This document shows positions 45,446-53,385 of a stretch of 64,000 nucleotides of DNA, in pieces. Source of the stretch: Acidobacteriota bacterium (GTDB lineage: Bacteria; Acidobacteriota; Terriglobia; Bryobacterales; Bryobacteraceae); the NCBI GenBank assembly GCA_018268835.1, contig JAFDVU010000002.1:1-64000 (forward strand), written 5' to 3'. The notes under the pieces are model-generated. The model was not told the origin of the DNA, ran no database searches, and saw only the letters and a program-made list of their open reading frames with translations. A program made the position numbers and the translations under genes. Every line of letters begins with the position of its first letter. The first letter of the stretch is position 1.

Positions 45446-45651
45446 GAAGGACCCTCACTGCGGCTCCTCCGGATTCTCTTGCGGCAAGGCGGCCTCGTCC
45501 GCACAACACCAGGAAAAACAGGCCTGATTCAATATCTCTGGGTTGGGCAGAATTGCAGCACCACCGTTTGAGCGCGGCTAGTCGCCGCCGGACTGCGGAT
45601 CCGGCTGGTGGGGCCGCGGCGGTACTTCGAGAAGAGGTCTCAATCCGGGAC

Positions 45652-46005
45652 ATGGTCAAAGAACGAAGGAGCGCACAACGGTATCCCGTACGCCTCGGAC
45701 TTGACTACCGCGCTTTCGGCAGGGACCATTCAGTATCGGCCGGAACGGGAACCACGTTGAACATGAGCAGCCGGGGACTGTTCATTCATACGACGAACCC
45801 CCTCGCCCGCAGCGGGATGATCGAGATCTCGGTGCACCTGCCCGAATCGACCGGTGGCGAGCGCGCCGCCAATCTCGTGATCCTGGGCCAGGTGGTACGG
45901 GCGGACGCGGGAGGCGCGGCGATACGCATCCTGCGCCACGGCTTCTTTCGTGTGGACGTCCTGGAGCGGACCAGCCACGTTCCGGTGGAAGAGCCCGGCT
46001 TCTGA
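45652..46005 (+). CDS. PilZ domain protein, possible c-di-GMP sensor
   Basis: From the ATG at 45652 the protein has 117 residues and is a single PilZ domain. It has ERRSAQRYPVRLGLDYR (an RxxxR-type c-di-GMP binding motif, here RRSAQR) and the second motif region GTTLNMSSRGLFIHTTNPL, in which NMSSRGLF corresponds to the D/NxSxxG motif. It would bind c-di-GMP in the cytoplasm and act on a partner. The frame is open back to TTG 45442 but that part is low-complexity and unlike the family. No partner gene is next to it. Confidence 0.82.
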   Translation: MVKERRSAQRYPVRLGLDYRAFGRDHSVSAGTGTTLNMSSRGLFIHTTNPLARSGMIEISVHLPESTGGERAANLVILGQVVRADAGGAAIRILRHGFFRVDVLERTSHVPVEEPGF

Positions 46006-46214
46006 ATCCCGTAGGCGCGCCTGCGGGCGGCGCTCAACACCCCGGGGCGTCTGCCAGATGAAGGTCGGGCGCCAGGCGGCGGGCGCCGAAAACCTCGAAG
46101 CCGCGCTGGCCAGGGACCCGAAAACTGACCGAGACGGAAATCGGCTGGTAGCCGGCCGGCGAAAAAAAATGAGCGCCCGGGCGCGGCCGGGGCACTACTG
46201 TACCTCAGGTCCCC

Positions 46215-47735
46215 ATGGCGCTTTTCAAAACCCGCAGCGCTGCCGTGTATGGTATCGACGCGCACCTCATCGACATCGAGGTGGACATGTTCAGCCAGGG
46301 CAATGCCCGCGATTCGGTGATGGTCGGCATGCCCGATGTGGCGGTGCGCGAAAGCCGCGAGCGCATCAAGAGCGCACTCACCAATTCCGGCTTCGGGTAC
46401 CCGAACAAGCGCATCACCATCAACCTGGCACCGGCCAACGTGCGCAAGGAAGGCGCGGGGTTCGACCTGCCGGTGGCGCTGGGCATCCTGGGTGCGATGG
46501 GGGCGGTGCGCGACCAGGAGCAGTACCTTTCCACCGGCGAACTCTCGCTCGACGGCGCCATCCGCCCGGTCCGCGGCGCGCTGCCCATGGCGGTGTGCGC
46601 GCGCCAGCGGGGCATTCCCAACCTGCTTGTGCCGGCGGAGAACGCGGCGGAAGCGGCGGTGGTGGACGGGGTAAAGGTCTACGGTGTGCGCTGCCTGGCG
46701 GAGACGGTGGCGCTGCTGAATCGTCCGCAGGAGTTCGCGCCCGCGGTGCCCGCGCTCAACAGCCATTCCGCGGACGGGCCGGCGGCGCCCGACTTCGGCG
46801 AAGTGCGCGGCCAGACCATGGCCAAGCGGGCGCTCGAAGTGGCCGCCGCGGGGGCGCACAACGTCCTCATGATCGGCCCGCCGGGGTCGGGCAAGACCAT
46901 GCTGGCTAAGCGACTGGCCGGCATCCTGCCGCCGCTCACCTTCGAGGAGGCCATCGAGACCACCAAAATCCACAGCGTGGCCGGCATCCTGCGTTCCGGC
47001 GCGGGACTGTTGCATGACCGGCCGTTCCGCGCGCCGCACCACACCATTTCCGATGCGGGACTGATTGGCGGCGGATCGGGCATGCCGCGGCCGGGCGAAG
47101 CCAGCCTGGCCCACCACGGCATCCTCTTCCTCGACGAATTCCCCGAGTTCCCGCGCGACGTGCTGGAGATCCTGCGCCAGCCGCTGGAAGACGGCGCGCT
47201 GACCATTGCCCGCTCCGCGATGACTGTGCAGTTCCCTTCGAACTTCATGCTGGTGGCGGCGATGAACCCGTGCAAGTGCGGGTTCTACGGCGATAGCACG
47301 CGCGAGTGCCGCTGCACGCCAGGGCAGATCCAGCAGTACCTGGGCAAAATCAGCGGGCCGCTGCTGGACCGCATCGATATCCACGTGGAAGTGCCGGCGG
47401 TTCCGTTCAAGGAATTGCGCGGGGCGACCGAGGCCGAGTCGTCGGCTGAAATCCGGGCGCGCGTGGAACACTCCCGCGAGGTACAGCGGGGGCGGGGGTT
47501 CTACAACGCCCGCATCCCGGCGCGGGAGATCCGCGGGATCTGCGCGCTGGACGATAGCGGCGAACGTACGCTCGAAATGGCGGTCCGGCGGATGGGGCTT
47601 TCCGCCCGCGCCCACGACCGCATCCTCAAGGTGGCGCGCACGGTGGCGGACCTGGACCAAGCCGCGAAGGTCGGGGCCAAGCACGTTGCCGAGGCGGTCC
47701 AATACCGCAGCCTCGACCGCAATTACTGGAACTGA
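46215..47735 (+). CDS. comM: ComM/YifB family Mg-chelatase-like ATPase
   Basis: This 506-residue AAA+ protein has an N-terminal Lon-protease-like domain ([55 protein letters not shown]). The ATPase core carries Walker [15 protein letters not shown] (about residues 220-233), Walker [13 protein letters not shown] and sensor [11 protein letters not shown]. The C-terminal Mg_chelatase_C domain holds [18 protein letters not shown]. ComM is a hexameric helicase that promotes branch migration in natural transformation. The start is set by [19 protein letters not shown]. It stands alone and no other competence gene is in the window. Confidence 0.95.
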   Translation: MALFKTRSAAVYGIDAHLIDIEVDMFSQGNARDSVMVGMPDVAVRESRERIKSALTNSGFGYPNKRITINLAPANVRKEGAGFDLPVALGILGAMGAVRDQEQYLSTGELSLDGAIRPVRGALPMAVCARQRGIPNLLVPAENAAEAAVVDGVKVYGVRCLAETVALLNRPQEFAPAVPALNSHSADGPAAPDFGEVRGQTMAKRALEVAAAGAHNVLMIGPPGSGKTMLAKRLAGILPPLTFEEAIETTKIHSVAGILRSGAGLLHDRPFRAPHHTISDAGLIGGGSGMPRPGEASLAHHGILFLDEFPEFPRDVLEILRQPLEDGALTIARSAMTVQFPSNFMLVAAMNPCKCGFYGDSTRECRCTPGQIQQYLGKISGPLLDRIDIHVEVPAVPFKELRGATEAESSAEIRARVEHSREVQRGRGFYNARIPAREIRGICALDDSGERTLEMAVRRMGLSARAHDRILKVARTVADLDQAAKVGAKHVAEAVQYRSLDRNYWN

Positions 47736-47811
47736 CGGCGGTCCCTACTCTCGATTTCCAAGGGTGGCCACGGACCACCCATGGCAAGGCACCATCGTTT
47801 CGAAGTCGGTG

Positions 47812-48555
47812 CTACGATTTGCCCGCCCGTCGCCGCCGGACGCCGAGGCTCAAGCAGACCAGCGCGGATCCGGTGAGTAGGAGGCTGACCGGTTCCGGTG
47901 TGCTGACGATGGATGTGCTGGCGGCAAGTTCAGGGCCGAAGGTGGTCCCGAACGAGAAATTCACGTTGTTGGCCACGGTCAGCGGAGTGATATGATCGCC
48001 CTGAAACACAAAGACCGCTTTCCCGTCGAAAAAGGGATTGTGTGGACCGTTACCTTTGATTGAGCCATTCGCCGTGGAGTACGGTGTCGCTGCGGGACCG
48101 GTGCCCGGCCCGAGGATGCCTTCGGAAGGTCCGTACTGGGTAGTGACGCCCGCCCCGCAAATCGTGCAAAGCAGGTACGATCCGTTGTGCACGTTCGGAA
48201 TTGCGGAATTGTATACGCCAAATCCCCAATCCGGCTGTTGCGTCCCGGTGTAGTCGTGAACGCCGCCGTTAGCATCGACAGTGATGAGGCGCCCGTCGCC
48301 GACGACGGAATTCACGGGTCTGAGGGATGGCGACGGATCGGCAGCCGGGTTCGCCAGCTCGAACATGAAATCCGTCAGCAGGGTACCGGCGTCATGGGCC
48401 GGAGTCGTGTTGGTCAGGGTCACGGTCAGGGACCCATAGGAAAACTCAAAGTTGGCTGTAGCGCCTAGGGCTCCTGTCAGCGTCACCAACTGGTTGGCTC
48501 CGAGAAGGGGCGCGGACGCCAAAATCAGTGTCGCGATCTTCAAGCAGTGCTTCAA
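47812..48555 (-). CDS. PEP-CTERM sorting domain protein
   Basis: The 247-residue exported protein has a signal peptide (LKIATLILASAPLLGA) and a C-terminal PEP-CTERM anchor: TPEPVSLLLTGSALVCLSLGVRRRR, in which the PEP motif precedes a hydrophobic helix and a basic tail. Exosortase would process it. The middle has no recognised domain but includes NGSYLLCTICGAG (about residue 130). The start is TTG at 48555, seven bases after GGAGG; an ATG three bases upstream is out of frame. A -35-like TTGACC is visible about 60 bases upstream. No exosortase gene is in the window. Confidence 0.8.
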   Translation of the reverse strand: MKHCLKIATLILASAPLLGANQLVTLTGALGATANFEFSYGSLTVTLTNTTPAHDAGTLLTDFMFELANPAADPSPSLRPVNSVVGDGRLITVDANGGVHDYTGTQQPDWGFGVYNSAIPNVHNGSYLLCTICGAGVTTQYGPSEGILGPGTGPAATPYSTANGSIKGNGPHNPFFDGKAVFVFQGDHITPLTVANNVNFSFGTTFGPELAASTSIVSTPEPVSLLLTGSALVCLSLGVRRRRAGKS

Positions 48556-48838
48556 TTCATTTCCTCCGAGTGGCTTAACTCTGTTCCTTGTCTGGAGGTT
48601 AGAAGACCGCGTTTGCTTTGGTCAATGGTTCAACCCTCTCTATGGGTACTGGTATCGTTCGCAAAAAACGGGAGGTTTGACGGACCGAGGCGATGGTGTG
48701 TGGTATTGAAGACGAAAAATGTGGCTCAAATCTAGTACCTTTCTCTCAAATCTTGCTCATCCTTCCCAGGAAATCCCGCCAAGTGTTCCAGTACGCGACT
48801 GAGCCCGCGAGGTTGATCGCCGCAAAGAGGCCCCGCGC

Positions 48839-48844
48839 TATGAT
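48839..48844 (+). promoter_or_regulatory. -10 element of the PhyH gene, leaderless
   Basis: TATGAT lies six bases before the ATG at 48851, so transcription would begin at or within a base of the start codon. No Shine-Dalgarno. A TTGATC at 48813-48818 is 20 bases upstream, too far for a normal -35. Confidence 0.45.
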
Positions 48845-48850
48845 CAGCCC

Positions 48851-49831
48851 ATGGACTCCATCCTCGGCATTCCCCGGCTCCGGCATCTGTGGACCCGCCT
48901 GACTCAGGGCCGCACGACGCCTGGCGCAACCGCCGCGTCCGAGGGTTGGGACCTGGACAACACCCTGCTGGGCGGGCTGGGAATCGGGCTCTTCGAGACG
49001 ATGCGCTACGTGTACGCCGAAGCTCCGTCTTTCGAAGAGTTTGAACGCTGGATCCTGGAGGCCAATGGCGGCGCCATCGCCCCGGAGAGAATCGCCCGCC
49101 TCAAGGCCGCTCTCGCCGGCGAGCTGCCACCAGGCGGACCCCTTCCCGAGCCGGCGCTGTCCGCCTCGGACCTCGCGTTCTTCGAAGAGCACGGCTACGT
49201 GATTTTGCACGACGCGGTCCCGCCCGAGGTCTTCACGGCGGCCGAGCGCGCGATCTGGAAGGCCGTCGGGGCCGACCCTGGGCGTCCCGACACCTGGTAC
49301 CGCGGGCCGCAGGGCCACAGCATCTGGGTGCCGCTGCTGAGACATCCGGCGCTGAACGCCGCGCGCGAGTCCAGGCGCATCGTCGCCGCCTTCTCCCAGC
49401 TGTGGGGGCGCTCCGACCTGTGGCCCACCATCGACCAGACCGGCTTCAACCCGCCCGAACGGGAGGGCTGGCGATTCCCCGGTCCGCACCTGCACTGGGA
49501 CATGAGCCTGCAGCAGCCGATCCACTTCGGACTGCAAGGCATCCTCTACCTGACCGATACCGAGCCGGAGCAGGGCGCCTTCACGTGCATCCCGGGCTTC
49601 CACCGGCGCATCGAGGAGTGGCTGGCCGCCCTGCCGCCCGATGCCGACCCCCGGCTGGTGGACTTGCGCCCCCTAGGGCCGGTCCCCATCGCCGGGCGGG
49701 CGGGAGACCTGATCATCTGGCACAACGCGCTGCCCCACGGCAGCAGCCCCAACCGGACGCGGAAGCCGCGTATTGTGCAGTATCTTACCCTGCGTCCGAC
49801 TACCTGGCCGTACGCGCGGCAGTGGAAGTAA
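48851..49831 (+). CDS. Phytanoyl-CoA dioxygenase (PhyH) family protein
   Basis: The 326-residue protein is a predicted Fe(II)/2-oxoglutarate oxygenase. The iron site is H215 and D217 in HLHWDMSLQQPIHFGLQG and H296 in HNALPHGSSPNRTRKPRIVQ; the arginines following H296 would bind 2-oxoglutarate. LTDTEPEQGAFTCIPGFHRR is the typical central motif. Members hydroxylate fatty acyl-CoAs, natural-product intermediates or amino acids, so the substrate is open. The first 100 residues are less conserved. The ATG is directly downstream of a -10 box. Confidence 0.85.
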   Translation: MDSILGIPRLRHLWTRLTQGRTTPGATAASEGWDLDNTLLGGLGIGLFETMRYVYAEAPSFEEFERWILEANGGAIAPERIARLKAALAGELPPGGPLPEPALSASDLAFFEEHGYVILHDAVPPEVFTAAERAIWKAVGADPGRPDTWYRGPQGHSIWVPLLRHPALNAARESRRIVAAFSQLWGRSDLWPTIDQTGFNPPEREGWRFPGPHLHWDMSLQQPIHFGLQGILYLTDTEPEQGAFTCIPGFHRRIEEWLAALPPDADPRLVDLRPLGPVPIAGRAGDLIIWHNALPHGSSPNRTRKPRIVQYLTLRPTTWPYARQWK

Positions 49832-49857
49832 CCGGCGGCGGTGGCGCGCGCATCGTG

Positions 49858-49866
49858 TGTTAGCAT
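49858..49866 (+). promoter_or_regulatory. Extended -10 promoter of the membrane-spermidine-synthase-like gene
   Basis: TGT followed by TAGCAT, 20 bases before the ATG at 49887, leaving a leader of about 14 bases. Confidence 0.4.
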
Positions 49867-49886
49867 GGAGCGTCTCCGCGTCGGCC

Positions 49887-51929
49887 ATGTGGTTCTATTC
49901 GGTCACGATCTTTCTGTCCGCTTTCCTCTTGTTTGAGGTTCAACCGGTCATCGCCAAAATCATTCTGCCGTGGTTCGGCGGCTCCTCCGCGGTGTGGAGC
50001 ACGTGCATGCTCTTTTTCCAGATCGTGCTCCTGCTCGGATACCTCTACGCCCACTGGCTCAACTCCCTGGCGCCGCGCCGCCAGGCGACGATCCACAGTG
50101 TGCTGCTGGCGGCCGGACTTGCCTCCCTGCCGATCATTCCCTCGGCGTGGTGGAAGACGCACGGCCTGGGACAGCCGTCGCTCACCATCCTGGCGCTGCT
50201 CGGGGTCACGGTGGGGCTGCCCTATTTTCTGCTCTCCTCCACCAGTCCGCTGCTGCAGGCCTGGTACGCGCGCACCCACACGAGCGGCATGCCCTACCGG
50301 CTGTTCGCGCTATCCAATTTCGCTTCGCTGCTGGCGCTGCTCACCTATCCTTTTGTGGTAGAGCCGAATCTGCCCTCCCACATCCAGGCGATGGCGTGGT
50401 CGGCGACGTTCGTGGGGTTCGCCGGCATCTGTGGATGGACCGCGTGGCGGACCGCGGGACAGGCCGGCGGCGCGCGATCCGAAGCGGCTCCCGAAGCCGA
50501 GGCCGGCCCCGCTCCGGGCCTGTTCACGCGACTGGCCTGGCTGGGGCTCGCCGCCTGCGCCTCCATCCTGCTGCTGGCAGTGACCAATCACCTGACGCAG
50601 GATGTCGCCGCCATTCCCTTTCTGTGGATTCTGCCGCTGACGGTGTACCTGCTCAGCTTCATCCTCTGCTTCGAGATGCCGCGTCTTTACCACCGCGCCT
50701 TCTTCGTGCCTCTGCTGATCGCCTCGCTGTGGTTCATGGCGGACAGGGTGTGGCTGTTCCACGCGCATATGTCCGCGCGGCCGGTGATCACGCTGCTGAC
50801 TCTCGGTCTGTTCGTGTGCTGCATGGTGTGCCACGGAGAACTTGCCCGCCTGAAGCCGCACCCCAGGCACCTGACGTCGTTCTACGTGCTGGTATCGCTG
50901 GGCGGCGCGGTGGGCGGGGTTTTCGTGGGGCTGGTGGCGCCGAACCTCTTCCACGCGTATTACGAGTTCCCGATCGGGCTGTGCCTGACGTCGCTGGTGC
51001 TGGCCGCGGTCTTCACGCGCGCCCTGTGGAACGTGGCCGAGCCGGGTTGGAAGTGGGGCGGCATCGTCCCGCTCTCGGTGCTCCTGGGGGGCTTCCTGTA
51101 CTTCAACGTGGCGATTATGCGCCAGATGGTGGAAGGCTACCTGATGGCGACGCGCAACTTCTACGGGCAGTTGCGAGTCAACCAGGAGGGCGATCCGCGC
51201 TTCGACGAGGATGCGGAGATCCGCCTGGTCCACGGCACCATCAACCACGGCGAGCAGTTCGTCCGCGAGCCGTATCATCGCCAGCCGGTGACGTACTTCT
51301 GCCCCGAATCCGGCATCGGGCGCGGCATGAAGGCGCAGGAGGGGCGGCCGCGCCGGATCGGCATCCTCGGGCTGGGATGCGGCACCCTGGCGGCCTACGG
51401 ACGCGCCGGGGACACGCTGCGCATCTACGAGATCAACCCGCAGGTGATCCAGATCGCCGACCGCTACTTCACGTACCTCAAAGATACGCCGGCGAAGGTG
51501 GAGATCGCGGTTGGCGACGGGCGGCTCGTGCTCGAGTCCGAGCCGAGCCAGCAGTTCGACATGCTGGTGATGGATGCCTTCAGCGGGGATTCCGTCCCCG
51601 TGCACCTGATCACGAAGGAGGCCTTCGCGACTTACTTCCGCCACCTGAAGCCCGGTGGCATCCTGGCGGTGAACATCTCCAACGCCTATCTCAACCTGGA
51701 GCCGGTAATGGAGCGGGCGGCGAACGCCTTCGGCAAGGTCGCCTTAGCCTACGACTACGTCCCCGACGACGACACTTACTGCTTCTCCTGCTCCTGGGCG
51801 TTGATCATGAACCGGGAAGTAACCCAAGCCCATCCCGAACTGCTGCAAAACGCCAAGCTCCTCAAGCCCGGGCGCCTATTCCGGGTGTGGACGGACGAGT
51901 TTTCGAATATGTTCAGTATCCTGAAGTGA
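49887..51929 (+). CDS. Fused polytopic membrane protein / spermidine synthase-like domain
   Basis: From the ATG at 49887 the protein has 680 residues. The first about 430 residues contain roughly ten to twelve hydrophobic segments (from WFYSVTIFLSAFLLFEVQPVIAKIILPWF). The C-terminal soluble part carries a Rossmann domain with RIGILGLGCGTLAAYG, LRIYEINPQVIQIADRYF, AVGDGRLVLESE and DMLVMDAFSGDSVPVHLITKEAF. This is the usual 'fused MFS/spermidine synthase' architecture found in many Acidobacteria. No activity has been firmly established. True polyamine synthesis is doubtful because these proteins keep the aminopropyltransferase fold without a proven substrate. The longer frame to 49773 is not conserved. 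Confidence 0.85.
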   Translation: MWFYSVTIFLSAFLLFEVQPVIAKIILPWFGGSSAVWSTCMLFFQIVLLLGYLYAHWLNSLAPRRQATIHSVLLAAGLASLPIIPSAWWKTHGLGQPSLTILALLGVTVGLPYFLLSSTSPLLQAWYARTHTSGMPYRLFALSNFASLLALLTYPFVVEPNLPSHIQAMAWSATFVGFAGICGWTAWRTAGQAGGARSEAAPEAEAGPAPGLFTRLAWLGLAACASILLLAVTNHLTQDVAAIPFLWILPLTVYLLSFILCFEMPRLYHRAFFVPLLIASLWFMADRVWLFHAHMSARPVITLLTLGLFVCCMVCHGELARLKPHPRHLTSFYVLVSLGGAVGGVFVGLVAPNLFHAYYEFPIGLCLTSLVLAAVFTRALWNVAEPGWKWGGIVPLSVLLGGFLYFNVAIMRQMVEGYLMATRNFYGQLRVNQEGDPRFDEDAEIRLVHGTINHGEQFVREPYHRQPVTYFCPESGIGRGMKAQEGRPRRIGILGLGCGTLAAYGRAGDTLRIYEINPQVIQIADRYFTYLKDTPAKVEIAVGDGRLVLESEPSQQFDMLVMDAFSGDSVPVHLITKEAFATYFRHLKPGGILAVNISNAYLNLEPVMERAANAFGKVALAYDYVPDDDTYCFSCSWALIMNREVTQAHPELLQNAKLLKPGRLFRVWTDEFSNMFSILK

Positions 51930-51942
51930 GGGCGGAAGGCCT

Positions 51943-51973
51943 CATCTTCTAACTTCTCAACTTCTAACTTCTC
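51943..51973. repeat. Short direct repeat between convergent genes
   Basis: CTTCTAACTTCTC occurs twice in a row with a two-base junction. It lies between the convergent stops of the spermidine-synthase-like gene and the AAA ATPase gene. No function apparent. Confidence 0.5.
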
Positions 51974-51974
51974 G

Positions 51975-53258
51975 CTACTCCTCCACTCCCGCTTTTGTCT
52001 TCGCGAAGTAGAGCCCCACGGCCCGGTCGATGTTGGGTTTGGTCATGCGGACCGGGCGGCCTTCGTATTCGCTGATGGCCTTCACCAGCTTGTAGACGTC
52101 CAGGGGGTAGCAGGCGCGGAGGTGTTTGGCACCGGAAGCAAAGCAGCGCTCGCGGAGGTATTCGGCGCAGCCCGGTTCGGTCGGCGCCTGGAAGTTCTGC
52201 ACCACGCGCTGAAAGATCTTATCGAAGATTTCGGGACTGACGTTTTCCACCAGCACCTTGGTCTGGATGCGGCGCAGGAAGGCTTCGTCGGCCAGGTCGT
52301 GCGGGTCCAGGTTGGTCGAGAAGACCACCATCAGTTCGAACGGCACCTGAAACTTCATTCCGGATGCCAGCGTGAGGTAGTCCACGCGGCGGTCGAGCGG
52401 CACGATCCAGCGGTTCAGCAGGTCGCGCGGCGCCAGCATCTGCCGCCCGAAGTCGTCGATCACCAGGATGCCGTTGTTGGCCTTCATCTGGCAGGGGGAG
52501 ATGAACACCCGCGTGGCTTCGTCTAGTTGCAGTTCCAGCATTTCGCGCGAAAGTTCGCCGCCCACCGTGATGCAGGGGCGCTCGCACACCACCCAGCGCT
52601 GATCCATCAGATCGTCGTGGTACGGAACCTTGCGGTGCACGACCGGGTCGAACAGAGTGACGATGTGCCCGTCCACTTCCACCGCATACGGCACCACGAC
52701 GTGATCGTGATAGATGCGCAGGATGCGCTCGGCAATGCTGGTCTTGCCGTTACCCGTGCCGCCATACAGGAAGAGCGACTGGTGGCCGATCAGCGAGGGC
52801 CCGAGCGAGTCCAGCAGGTTGTCCGGCATCACCAGGTCCTCGAAGGCGCGCCGCAAGCTCTCGCGGCTGAGCCGCACCTTCGCCGCCTGCGCCTTGACGA
52901 TGCGCGTGTAGTCCTGGATACTGACCGGCGCCGGCCCCACGTACTGGCAGACTTCGTTGCGCGCCGATGCCAGGTTCCGGCCCGCGGCGGTGAGGTTGAA
53001 GGAGTAGTCGTTCCCCGTCATGCCCTTGACTTCGAGCAACTGCTGCTGGCGGAACTGGTGGAACATGATTTCCAGCACCGGGAAGGAGAGCTTGAGCGAT
53101 TCGTGCAGCGCTTCGAGCGTGCCCGCCCCGTGCAGCCAGAGATAGCGCAGGATCAGGTCGGCGATAACCGCCCGCGGGATTCCCAGATCCTCCAGACGGT
53201 CGGGCACATTCGGCCAGCACTCCTGGCGGGCAATCTGGGGGATGGCAGGTGCGGTCAT
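51975..53258 (-). CDS. Orphan AAA-type ATPase with N-terminal winged-helix-like domain
   Basis: This 427-residue cytosolic protein begins with a helical, winged-helix-like region (about 25-100: IADLILRYLWLHGAGTLEALHESL, then KGMTGNDYSFNLTAAGRNLA). The ATPase core has Walker A GGTGNGKTS (166-174), Walker B ILVIDDFGRQ (264-273) and a sensor-like VVFSTNLDPHDLADEAFLRRI with an arginine finger candidate. The C-terminal lid includes RACYPLDVYKLVKAISEYEGRP. This is like ATPases annotated in Acidobacteria and Planctomycetes without a known partner. No adjacent pilus, secretion or toxin gene is present. Role unknown. Confidence 0.72.
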   Translation of the reverse strand: MTAPAIPQIARQECWPNVPDRLEDLGIPRAVIADLILRYLWLHGAGTLEALHESLKLSFPVLEIMFHQFRQQQLLEVKGMTGNDYSFNLTAAGRNLASARNEVCQYVGPAPVSIQDYTRIVKAQAAKVRLSRESLRRAFEDLVMPDNLLDSLGPSLIGHQSLFLYGGTGNGKTSIAERILRIYHDHVVVPYAVEVDGHIVTLFDPVVHRKVPYHDDLMDQRWVVCERPCITVGGELSREMLELQLDEATRVFISPCQMKANNGILVIDDFGRQMLAPRDLLNRWIVPLDRRVDYLTLASGMKFQVPFELMVVFSTNLDPHDLADEAFLRRIQTKVLVENVSPEIFDKIFQRVVQNFQAPTEPGCAEYLRERCFASGAKHLRACYPLDVYKLVKAISEYEGRPVRMTKPNIDRAVGLYFAKTKAGVEE

Positions 53259-53385
53259 TCGATCAGCAGCTTACACCATGGCCCGGGTAGCTACCAGTAC
53301 GACAATAGTTATCCCCCGGCCGATGCCGAAGGTACGCTACGTGCGGCGGGGCGCAGCCGATCCGCCCGAGCAACGCAGGACCGGG

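Larger units (their letters stand above)
44906..45651. other. Long intergenic region before the PilZ gene
   Basis: This 746-base region has no conserved gene. It holds an inverted repeat around a TTGACA promoter (45251-45305), a perfect 15-base palindrome (45408-45422) at the start of an 11-codon reading frame, and an in-frame extension (TTG 45442) of the PilZ protein with low-complexity coding. Around 45010-45230 a minus-strand frame contains GMDEYLPRCFHKFADWL, which I could not assign. Confidence 0.5.
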
